Assembly (NCBI GenBank): GCA_014650415.1 | Contig: BMUX01000010.1 | Span: 124,001-188,000 of the forward strand | DNA length: 64,000 nt | Source: Streptomyces spiroverticillatus | GTDB taxonomy: Bacteria; Actinomycetota; Actinomycetes; Streptomycetales; Streptomycetaceae | Reading direction: 5' to 3' | Shown: positions 39,893 through 47,131 of the stretch, piece after piece | Layout of the letters: each line of letters begins with the position of its first letter | How positions within the stretch are numbered: the stretch's first letter is position 1 | Made by a program: the position numbers and the translations under genes | The notes under the pieces: generated by a model | The model's database searches: none | What the model was told of the DNA's origin: nothing | What the model saw: only the letters and a program-made list of their open reading frames with translations

Positions 39893-40903
39893 TCACCCGC
39901 CCAGCACCACCGGATTGGTGAGTGCGGCCATCGTCCCGTCCGGGCGGCGCACCTCCACTCGTACAAAACCTGCCTCCTCCGTACTCGTGCCCCACTTCAC
40001 GACCCCCGCCCCGCCCTCCGGCAGCAGCGCCCGGTGCACGGTCCCGCGCTCGGTGTGGAGACTGACGACTCCGGAGGGCACACCCCGCACGTCCACCCTC
40101 GCCACGACCGGCTCGCCCTGCGCCACGGCCAGCCGCTCACCGACCCCCGCGCTCCCCCCGCCCGCGCCCGTCACGGTGAACGACACCTCCACCTCACCCG
40201 ACCCGGCGATCCAGCTCCTCCCCGCGCGGATGCCGGCGAGGACGGCCGCCGTGCTGAGTTCCTCCGCCCACACCACCGTGTGCGGAACCCCCAACTGCCC
40301 CGCCAGATGGGCATCGCTGTTCCCGACGGCGGGCCGCCACCGCCCCCGCCGCACCCCGAGCGCCAGCTCGCGACCCCACTCGGCGAGGGCCGTCTCGTTG
40401 TCCGCCTGCCAGGGCAGGCCGGAGGTCCATGCCCCGTTCCACACCTCGACGGCGGCGAAGCCTTCGTACGCGTACATGAAGGTGCCGGAGGGATAGGGGG
40501 CGTGGGGGTGGGCGGCCACGCTCGTGCCGCCCCACTGCCGCAGCCTCGCCAACTGCCGTTCCAGGGAGGGGTCTTCCGTGTCCCGCACCCCGTAGTCCCA
40601 CGCGATGGTCTGCCCGGCCGGAAGGCCGAGCGCCAGCCAGTGGCCGGTGCGTGTGGTGACCTCCTGGCCGAGGATCACCAGGAGGTCGTCGCCCGCGAGC
40701 GGGCCCCACCGGGCGTGCGTCTGTGCGTCCGCGTGCTCCGTGGTGGCGAGGAAGTCCAGACGCAATTAACGCGCTTCTGAGGCGAGTTGATCTGGCGTCA
40801 GTTCCCCTCCCGATGAAGCCCGCGAGTGCACGTGGAGGTCGCCCCGGTACCAGCCGGGGCCCCGTCCCGTCGCGTGGAGGGGCGGGAAGTGCTGCGAGTC
40901 CAT
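39893..40903 (-). pseudogene. PHP-domain CehA/McbA-type metallo-hydrolase interrupted by an in-frame TAA
   Basis: From ATG 40903 (AGGAGA 8 nt upstream) the frame encodes 45 residues including WYRGDLHVHS, the metal-binding HxH of PHP enzymes. It then meets TAA at 40768-40766. The same frame continues without any shift into LRLDFLATTEH, VAAHPHAPYP and GNSDAHLAG, the remaining PHP ligands, for 290 more residues. Only one codon separates the two parts. Unless read through, the product loses either its N-terminal ligands or its body. It follows pucR by 12 nt in the same operon. A recent nonsense mutation or sequencing error are the explanations. Confidence 0.85.
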
Positions 40904-40915
40904 GGGGTGTTCTCC

Positions 40916-42658
40916 TCAGTCGACGGCACAGGCCAGGTAGAGGTCGACGCGGTCGCGGGCGGTGGAGAGGTCGCGGCCGGTGAGCTGTTCGATGCGGCCG
41001 ATGCGGTAGTGGAGCGTACTGACGTGGATGTGCAGGGCGGCGGCGGTCGCGCGCCAGGCGCCGTTCTCGGTGAGGAAGACCGTCAGGGTGCGTACGAACT
41101 CCGCGCCGTGCTCCGCGTCGTACGCCTCCAGGGGGCCGAGGAGCCGATGCCGGTACGAGGCGCGGATCTCGGCGGGGACTCCGGCCAGGAGCATCAGGTG
41201 GGAGTCGAGTTCGGCGGCGGTGACCAGGGCGAGGCGCTGCGGGCGCAGGGCGGCGAGCCCGGCCGCGTGGCGGGACTCCTCCAGGGCGCGTTGCAGGCCG
41301 GAGGAGGGGGCGGGGGCGCTGAGGCCGAAGGCGATCCGGCCTCCGTCGGCCGCGGGCTCGAAGGCGGAGAGGCGGACGCGGAGGCGTTCCGTGAGGGCGG
41401 CCGCGGTGTCCTCGGGGTCGAGGGAGGCGAGGAGGGTGAGGCCGTTCTCGCTGCCGGCGACGACGGTGGCGGCGGCGGGGGTTTCGTCGAGCGCGCCCTC
41501 GGCGAGATCGGCGGCGAGGTCCCAGGGCCGGAGCGCACCGCGGGTGAGGGCGGTCAGCGCGACCAGGGGCCGGTGCGGGGCGAGCCCTGCGGTGCGCAGA
41601 CGGGCGTCGAGGGTGGGCTGCGGGGCGCCGCTGTCGACGAGGGCGACGAGATCGGAGTGGAAGCGCTGCTCGGTACGTCGCCGCTCGTCCCGCCGGGCAC
41701 CGCCGAGGGCGAGGAGCTCGGCGGTCTGCTCGGCCGTGTCGAGGTCGTTGGGGGTGAGGGAAGTGCGGGGGGCTGTGGGGGCGGGCGACCGGGGGTGGGT
41801 GCCGGGTGGGGTGGTGATCGGGGTGTGGGCTTCGCGTGTGGTGGTGGCCGGTGTGTGGGCTTCGCGTGTGGTGGTTGTTCCGGTCGGCGGGCAGCGGTCT
41901 TCCGGGGTGGCAGTCGTGCCGGTGGCTTCCAGAGGGCCGACGGTGGCCGGTGTGTCCTCGGGGGACTTCGCGGGCGTCGGGTCCCGGACGACGAGGTGGC
42001 CGCCGCCCGCGCCGCGGCGGCCGATCGGGAGGAGCGTGTGGCCGTCGAGTGCGGTGGGGAGGCGGGGCGCGCGCAGCGCGTGGGCGGCGAGGCGGGTGCG
42101 TACCGGGGTGGGGAGGCGGTCTGCGGGGCCCGCGAGGAGGCGGCCCGTGACCGACAGCGCCCAGCAGTCCGTGCCGAGTTCGGCGGCCAGCATGGCGACC
42201 AGGCCGCCCAGGTCCGCGCCCTCGACGAGGGCTGCGACCAGGCGGCGGTGCCGGCCGAGGACCTCGGCGAGTTCCCGGCCGCGTTCGCGGTTGATCCGGT
42301 CGATCACCGTGCGCGCGAGGGTTCCGTAACTGATCTCGGGCGGTGCGGCCAGGACCGGAATGCCCCGGCGGGCGCAGGCCTCGACCAGGAGCGGCGGCAC
42401 CTCGCCGAGGAGGATGTCACCGGCCACGAGGGCGGCGACACCGCCTTCGGCCAGGGACGCCGCGAAGGTCTCGCAGTCGGCGGGGGTGCGGTACCAGCCC
42501 TCGCTGGTGAGGACGAGTTCGCCGCCGGTGAGGAAGGCGGCGGGCTCCAGCAGGTCGGTCGTGTAGACCCAGCGCAGCTCGCCGTCGAGCGGCACGTCCG
42601 GGGTGAGGAGGGCGAGGCCCAACTCCGGTGTGGCGGCCAGTAGATCCCGTACGCGCAT
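40916..42658 (-). CDS. PucR-family transcriptional regulator
   Basis: This 580-residue protein has an N-terminal PucR purine-catabolism domain (MRVRDLLAATPELGLALLTPDVPLDGELRWVYTTDL, ALVAGDILLGEVPPLLVEACARRGIPVL), a central GGDEF-like region and a C-terminal CdaR-type HTH_30 (FLTENGAWRATAAALHIHVSTLHYRIGRIEQLTGRDL). The linker (about residues 235-300) is Thr/Pro-rich and contains two near-identical TTTREAHTPATT-like units. PucR proteins activate nucleobase or amine catabolism. The divergent permease and deaminase genes are the likely targets. It is the first gene of a unit with the interrupted PHP gene. Confidence 0.9.
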   Translation of the reverse strand: MRVRDLLAATPELGLALLTPDVPLDGELRWVYTTDLLEPAAFLTGGELVLTSEGWYRTPADCETFAASLAEGGVAALVAGDILLGEVPPLLVEACARRGIPVLAAPPEISYGTLARTVIDRINRERGRELAEVLGRHRRLVAALVEGADLGGLVAMLAAELGTDCWALSVTGRLLAGPADRLPTPVRTRLAAHALRAPRLPTALDGHTLLPIGRRGAGGGHLVVRDPTPAKSPEDTPATVGPLEATGTTATPEDRCPPTGTTTTREAHTPATTTREAHTPITTPPGTHPRSPAPTAPRTSLTPNDLDTAEQTAELLALGGARRDERRRTEQRFHSDLVALVDSGAPQPTLDARLRTAGLAPHRPLVALTALTRGALRPWDLAADLAEGALDETPAAATVVAGSENGLTLLASLDPEDTAAALTERLRVRLSAFEPAADGGRIAFGLSAPAPSSGLQRALEESRHAAGLAALRPQRLALVTAAELDSHLMLLAGVPAEIRASYRHRLLGPLEAYDAEHGAEFVRTLTVFLTENGAWRATAAALHIHVSTLHYRIGRIEQLTGRDLSTARDRVDLYLACAVD

Positions 42659-42692
42659 AGCTTCCGTCCGCTGGATTCAGGTCTCCGACGAT

Positions 42693-42700
42693 CGTAGGAA
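42693..42700 (-). promoter_or_regulatory. TTCCTACG element upstream of pucR
   Basis: The minus-strand sequence TTCCTACGAT lies 35 bp before the pucR start and includes a TACGAT -10-like hexamer. The same nonamer TTCCTACGA occurs in the corresponding place before the divergent permease gene. It may be a core promoter or a shared regulator site. Confidence 0.45.
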
Positions 42701-42825
42701 AGGGGGTGGGTTTCGCGCCAGGGGTTCGGACCGGTGAACGCTGTCCGGGAGCTGTCGGGACGCGGTGTACTTCCGTTGCCGCAGCCGCACGCAACAGCAC
42801 GCAAGTGCAAGGCGGCAACCCTGAC

Positions 42826-42833
42826 TTCCTACG
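42826..42833 (+). promoter_or_regulatory. TTCCTACG element upstream of the permease gene
   Basis: TTCCTACGAA lies 21 bp before ATG 42855, just ahead of the GGAAGGGGG ribosome site. It repeats the element found upstream of the divergent pucR in the same orientation relative to the gene. Confidence 0.45.
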
Positions 42834-42854
42834 AATGACGGAAGGGGGCACGAC

Positions 42855-44252
42855 ATGACCTCTCCAGCCCCACTCGCCCAACGCCTCGTCGCCTCGGTGC
42901 GCGAGGCCACCGCCGTGGAGACCTCCGGCGCCGAACCGATACCCGCGGATCGGCGCACGGGTGGACCGGGCGCGTCGTTCACGCTCTGGTTCAGCTCCAA
43001 CGTGCAGTTCTCCAGTCTCACCAGCGGCATGCTCGCCACCGCCGCCTTCGGCCTCGGCTGGACGCAGGCCCTGCTCGCCATCGTGCTGGGCAGCGCTGTC
43101 GGCGCGGCGGCGATCGGGATCATGTCGACTTTCGGTCCGCCGAAGGGCGTCGGGCTGCTCGTGCAGACCCGGCTGCCGTTCGGGCGGCGGGGCGCGGCCG
43201 TCCCCGCCGTCCTGGTCTTCTTCAAGGCGTGCGCCTGGTTCGCGGTCAACTCGATCCTGGGGGCGTTCGCCGTCCAGACCCTGCTGGGCACCGGGTTCGG
43301 GCCCGCGTTCGTCCTGGTCACCGTCGCCCAGGTGGCGATCGCGCTCGTCGGGTACGGGTTCATCCACCTCGTCCAGAAGGCGATGGCCGTCGTCCTGCCG
43401 CTGCTCTTCGTCGGCGTCTCCCTGTACGGCTACACCAAGAGCGACCTCGGCTCCGCCTTCGACCCGGCGAAGGCCGGGCCGCTCGGCCTCGGCGGGGCGT
43501 TCGCGCTGGCCGTCGCCGTCCAGGCGGCCCGTGCGCTCAGCTTCTCCTCGTACGCCGCCGACTACACCCGCTACATGCCGGCCGGCACGTCGCCGCGCAA
43601 GCTGTTCCTGTACGCGTTCACCGGCACCTGGCTCGGCTCGGTATGGATCGCGAGCCTCGGTGCGGCGATCGGCACCCTCGCCTTCATCGGGACCCCGACC
43701 GATCTGGTCGGCCAGGTGCTGCCCGGGGCGCTCGCCGCCGTCACCATGCTGGCGCTCGGCGTCTCGACCGTCACGTCGAGCTGTCTGGACTGCTACTCGG
43801 GCGCCCTGGCCTGGCTGATCGCCGGGGTCAGGATGGCCAGGTGGCAGGCGGTCCTGGTGGTCGGCGGACTGGGCGGCGTGCTCGGCTGGTTCGCCGGGCA
43901 GGGCGACTACTGGAAATCCTTCGAGAACTTCCTGATCATTCTGGGGAACTGGATCGCGCCCTGGCTCGCCGTGCTGCTTGTCCAGCGGTTCCTCGTCGGC
44001 CACCTGGGTGCGGCCGTACCCCGAAACTTCGGGCCCGGCTTCGTCGCCTGGCTGCTCGGACTGCTCGCCGCGGTCCCCTTCATGAGTCAGCCCGGCGTCT
44101 TCGTCGGCCCGATCGCCGAGAGCCGCCCGGCCCTCGGCGCCTGCGCGGCGGCCGTCGCCTTCCTGACGGCCGGGCTCGTCCACTGCGCACTCGCCCGGCG
44201 GGCCCGGCCCCGGGCCCGTACCGAAACCCTCGCCAAGGAGATCTCCGCATGA
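42855..44252 (+). CDS. NCS1-type nucleobase (cytosine/purine) permease
   Basis: This 465-residue protein has about 12 hydrophobic segments and NCS1 family features: FTLWFSSNVQFSSLTSGMLATAAFGLGWTQALLAIVLGSAVG near TM1-2, GPPKGVGLLVQTRLPFGRRGA in the following loop and FSSYAADYTRYMP in the middle. Family members import cytosine, purines, allantoin or thiamine precursors by cation symport. It is coupled by ATGA overlap to a CDA-fold deaminase gene and faces a PucR regulator. Nucleobase uptake followed by deamination is therefore the coherent reading; the exact base is undecided. Confidence 0.88.
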   Translation: MTSPAPLAQRLVASVREATAVETSGAEPIPADRRTGGPGASFTLWFSSNVQFSSLTSGMLATAAFGLGWTQALLAIVLGSAVGAAAIGIMSTFGPPKGVGLLVQTRLPFGRRGAAVPAVLVFFKACAWFAVNSILGAFAVQTLLGTGFGPAFVLVTVAQVAIALVGYGFIHLVQKAMAVVLPLLFVGVSLYGYTKSDLGSAFDPAKAGPLGLGGAFALAVAVQAARALSFSSYAADYTRYMPAGTSPRKLFLYAFTGTWLGSVWIASLGAAIGTLAFIGTPTDLVGQVLPGALAAVTMLALGVSTVTSSCLDCYSGALAWLIAGVRMARWQAVLVVGGLGGVLGWFAGQGDYWKSFENFLIILGNWIAPWLAVLLVQRFLVGHLGAAVPRNFGPGFVAWLLGLLAAVPFMSQPGVFVGPIAESRPALGACAAAVAFLTAGLVHCALARRARPRARTETLAKEISA

Positions 44253-44743
44253 GCACCACCGCCCCCGCCCCGACCGGCAACGACATCGCCCGACTGCTCA
44301 CCGCGGTCGAGGTCGCCCGGCGGTCCCGCGCCGCGGGCAACCACCCCTTCGGCGCCGTGCTCACCGGCCCCGACGGCGAGATCCTGCTGGAGGCGGAGAA
44401 CACCGTCACCACCGAACGCGACGCCACCGGCCACGCCGAGACCAACCTGGTGCGGCTGTCCACCGCGAAGTACGACGCCGACTTCCTGCGCACCTGCACC
44501 CTCTACACCAGCACCGAGCCCTGCGCGATGTGCTCCGGCGCCATCTACTGGGGCAACATCGGCCGCGTCGTCTACGCCCTCGGCGAGGACGAACTCCTCA
44601 CCCTGACCGGCGCCAACGCGGAGAACCCCACCATGGCCCTGCCCTGCCGCGACGTCTTCCGGGCCGGTCAGCGCCCGCTGCCCGTCGTCGGTCCGGTGGA
44701 CCTGCCCGAGGCGCGCGAGGTGCACGAGGGCTTCTGGAACTAG
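44249..44743 (+). CDS. Zinc-dependent nucleobase/nucleoside deaminase (CDA fold)
   Basis: This 164-residue cytosolic enzyme has the HAE motif in ATGHAETNLV (catalytic Glu, zinc His) and EPCAMCSGAIYWGNIGRVVYAL (two zinc Cys). These are the signatures of the cytidine deaminase superfamily, close to guanine/cytosine deaminases of the GuaD/FCY1 type. Start ATG 44249 overlaps the permease stop (ATGA). The operon would import a base and deaminate it, for example cytosine to uracil or guanine to xanthine. A strong terminator follows 13 nt after the stop. Confidence 0.88.
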   Translation: MSTTAPAPTGNDIARLLTAVEVARRSRAAGNHPFGAVLTGPDGEILLEAENTVTTERDATGHAETNLVRLSTAKYDADFLRTCTLYTSTEPCAMCSGAIYWGNIGRVVYALGEDELLTLTGANAENPTMALPCRDVFRAGQRPLPVVGPVDLPEAREVHEGFWN

Positions 44744-44756
44744 CGTCCGCCCGCGC

Positions 44757-44796
44757 GTACCCCCCTCCCGAACGGTCGGCGTCCGGGAGGGGGTAC
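44757..44796 (+). terminator. Terminator of the permease-deaminase operon
   Basis: GTACCCCCCTCCCG (44757-44770) pairs with CGGGAGGGGGTAC (44784-44796) apart from one bulged C; the loop is 13 nt. Confidence 0.82.
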
Positions 44797-44840
44797 GTCA
44801 TGTGCACCAGCCCCTTCCCACCCTTCTTGGCGCGGTACCG

Positions 44841-44863
44841 TTATTGCAAGCAATGTGCAATAA
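44841..44863. promoter_or_regulatory. AT-rich nested palindrome upstream of tsaD
   Basis: TTATTGCA (44841-44848) and TGCAATAA (44856-44863) are exact inverted repeats. Within them ATTGC-AA-GCAAT (44843-44854) is a second palindrome that overlaps the left arm. The element ends 16 nt before the tsaD GTG and stands out by its AT content. A dedicated repressor site is likely; the protein is unknown. Confidence 0.6.
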
Positions 44864-44879
44864 GGCGAAAGGGGCTGCT

Positions 44880-45956
44880 GTGGGCTCTCCGGTGGTGCTC
44901 GGGATCGAGTCGTCCTGCGACGAGACCGGGGCGGGGCTCGTCCGGGACGGGCGGCTGCTCGGGCACGTGGTCGCGTCCAGCATGGACGCGCACGCCCGGT
45001 TCGGCGGCGTCGTGCCGGAGATCGCGGCGCGGGCGCACCTGGAGTCGCTCACCCCCGTGGTGCGCGGGGCGCTGGAGCAGGCGGGGCTCGGTATGGCGGA
45101 CATCGGGGCCGTCGCCGTCACCACCGGGCCGGGGCTCGCGGGGGCGTTGCAGGTGGGGCTGGCGGGGGCGAAGAGCCTGGCGTACACGCTCGGTGTGCCG
45201 TTGTACGGGGTGCACCATCTGGCCGGGCATATGGCCGTGGACGCGTTGGAGCACGGGCCGTTGCCCGATCCGTGCGTGGAGCTGATCGTGTCCGGCGGGC
45301 ACACGTCGCTGCTGCTGGTGCGGGATCTGGTACGGGATCGGATCGTGCATCTGGGCGACACCGTGGACGACGCCGCCGGGGAGTGCTTCGACAAGGTGGC
45401 GCGGGTTTTCGGGCTGCCCTACCCGGGCGGGCCCGCCGTGGACCGGGTCGCGCGGGAGGGGGATCCGCGTGCGGTCGCGTTCCCCCGGCCGCTGACCGGG
45501 GCGAAGGATTCCGCGTACGACTTCTCCTTCTCGGGGCTGAAGACCGCCGCCGCCCGCTGGGCCGAGCAGCACCGGGCGCGCGGCGTCGAGCTGCCCGTGG
45601 CGGACGGGGCGGCCTCGGTGCAGGAGGCCGTGGCGGACGTACTGACGCGCAAGGCCGTCCGGGCCTGCCGGGAGCACGGGGTGCGGACCCTGGTCGTCGT
45701 CGGGGGAGTGGCCGCCAACTCCCGGGTGCGCGCCCTGGCCGAGGAGCGGTGCCGGGAGGCGGGGATCGCGTTGCGGGTGCCGCCGATGCGGCTGTGCACC
45801 GACAACGGGGCGATGATCGCGGCCGTCGGAGACCTGCTGGTCAGGGCCGGTGCCGAACCCGCCCCGTGGGACGTGTCGATCGACCCGTCCGCCCCGCTGG
45901 AGTACGCGGCGCTGCATCCCACGGCCCGGGAGGCCCGTTCCGTGCGCGCGGCGTGA
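44880..45956 (+). CDS. tsaD: tRNA N6-adenosine threonylcarbamoyltransferase, TsaD family (stand-alone copy)
   Basis: This 358-residue ASKHA-fold protein opens VVLGIESSCDETGAGLVRDG, has the metal-binding HHLAGHM, the ELIVSGGHTSL strand, AYDFSFSGLKTA and GGVAANSRVR. These are the complete signature set of TsaD/Kae1, which transfers the threonylcarbamoyl group to A37 of ANN-decoding tRNAs together with TsaB and TsaE. GTG 44880 follows GAAAGGGG. No tsaB, tsaE, rimI or alr gene adjoins, unlike the usual actinobacterial cluster. This may be a second copy, or the only tsaD in an unusual place. Confidence 0.88.
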   Translation: MGSPVVLGIESSCDETGAGLVRDGRLLGHVVASSMDAHARFGGVVPEIAARAHLESLTPVVRGALEQAGLGMADIGAVAVTTGPGLAGALQVGLAGAKSLAYTLGVPLYGVHHLAGHMAVDALEHGPLPDPCVELIVSGGHTSLLLVRDLVRDRIVHLGDTVDDAAGECFDKVARVFGLPYPGGPAVDRVAREGDPRAVAFPRPLTGAKDSAYDFSFSGLKTAAARWAEQHRARGVELPVADGAASVQEAVADVLTRKAVRACREHGVRTLVVVGGVAANSRVRALAEERCREAGIALRVPPMRLCTDNGAMIAAVGDLLVRAGAEPAPWDVSIDPSAPLEYAALHPTAREARSVRAA

Positions 45957-46070
45957 CGCCGTGGCCGGTTCCGCGAGCGCGACCTCGGCGCCCTCGACAA
46001 GGCTGCCACGGCGGAGGAGTTGAGCGCGTCCACGCTGGTGAGGCGGCTCCTCGAGGGCCGGGGCGACGGC
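45957..46070 (+). pseudogene. Possible remnant of a small RHH-antitoxin-like gene
   Basis: In frame with, and directly after, the tsaD stop the sequence reads FRERDLGALDKAATAEE then LSASTLVRRLLEG. This resembles the ribbon-helix-helix antitoxin pattern (LRALDAAAxAEGxSRSxLVRRLL). There is no start codon of its own and it runs into the terminator. It may be a decayed gene or a former C-terminal extension; chance cannot be excluded. Confidence 0.3.
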
Positions 46071-46105
46071 GAAGGGCCCGGGGCGTGCCCTGCCCCGGGC
46101 CCTTC
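46071..46105. terminator. Perfect 14-bp hairpin after tsaD
   Basis: GAAGGGCCCGGGGC (46071-46084) pairs with GCCCCGGGCCCTTC (46092-46105) around a 7-nt loop, between tsaD and the convergent lipoprotein gene. Confidence 0.85.
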
Positions 46106-46174
46106 AACGTCGCGCGTCCGCACCGTACTTGGCCATGCGGGCGCACCGCATTCAGCCGTGCGCCCGCACCGTAC

Positions 46175-46966
46175 CTACGAAGCCGCCGCCCCGCCCTTCT
46201 GCTGCTTCTGCGGGTCCACGACCTCGCCCGCCGGCGGGGCCTTCGCGTCCACCGGCTTGCCGTAGTCCGAGAAGGTCGTCGTGATCGGCGCCTTCCCGCC
46301 CTTCTGCTCGACCTTCAGGATGTACGGCTCGCCCTCCGCGGCCACGTACATCGTGATCGTCTCGCCCCCGGCGGTCCTCTTCTGGAGCACGGCGGAGTTC
46401 TTGCCGTCGACCTGGGTGTCCTTGGCGCGGGTCATGCCCTTGCGCTCGGACTTGTCCCGGTCGAAGAGGGCGATCACCGCGTCCTTGTCGCACCCCGCCT
46501 GCGCGGCCTTCGCGTCGGCCGGGGGCAGCTTCACCCACTTGTCCTTGAAGGCGGACGCCGCCTTCTCCCCCTTGGCACCCGCACCCTGCTGCTTGAGGAG
46601 GGCCTCCCAGTACTGCTGGTTGCCCTTGAGGTACGTGACGGAGTCGACGCGGCGCATCTCCGCCTCGGCGTCCTGCTGGGTGTTGGTGCCCGCACAGTTG
46701 CCCTTGGTGTCGACGACGTAGTCGGAGGTCGCCGACCGGCCCTCGGCGGCGGCCTCGGTCCTGATCCGTACCGAATCCGCCTTCTTCGTCGCCGTGACGG
46801 ACTTGTCGGCGATCTGGTCCGGGGACTGCCCGTCGAAGGTCTTCTTCTCGGCGGCCTTCTTGTCCGGCGAACCCGACGAACCGGGCGCGTCGGCCTTCCC
46901 GCAGCCCGACACCCCCGTGGCCAGAGCCGCGCACGCCACCGCCGACACAACGAACTTCGCCTTCAC
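46175..46966 (-). CDS. Lipoprotein, LppX/LprG-like
   Basis: About 263 residues from GTG 46966 (GGAGGGG 9 nt upstream; an ATG 15 nt earlier is weaker). The signal ends in lipobox VSGC. The mature domain alternates strands and helices (SVTATKKADSVRIRTEAAAEGRSATSDYVVDTKG, MRRVDSVTYLKGNQQYWEALLKQQ, ITMYVAAEGEPYILKVEQKG). This layout resembles the half-barrel of LolA/LppX/LprG proteins that carry lipids. A disulphide between the two mature Cys (NCAGT, AGCDKD) is possible. Lipid transport is inference. The gene is monocistronic. Confidence 0.78.
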   Translation of the reverse strand: MKAKFVVSAVACAALATGVSGCGKADAPGSSGSPDKKAAEKKTFDGQSPDQIADKSVTATKKADSVRIRTEAAAEGRSATSDYVVDTKGNCAGTNTQQDAEAEMRRVDSVTYLKGNQQYWEALLKQQGAGAKGEKAASAFKDKWVKLPPADAKAAQAGCDKDAVIALFDRDKSERKGMTRAKDTQVDGKNSAVLQKRTAGGETITMYVAAEGEPYILKVEQKGGKAPITTTFSDYGKPVDAKAPPAGEVVDPQKQQKGGAAAS

Positions 46967-47131
46967 AGCAAACCCCTCCATGTGTGAATGGGACCGGAAA
47001 TCCCCCGCTCGAACTCCCTTCTGGGATCGAGGAGTTCGATGTGGACCCCGAGTACCCGGGTTCGCTGGAGTAAACCCACGGATGAGATCGGGCGGTGCAG
47101 GAGGTGGAGGAGAGGTGAAGTCCGCGACCGG

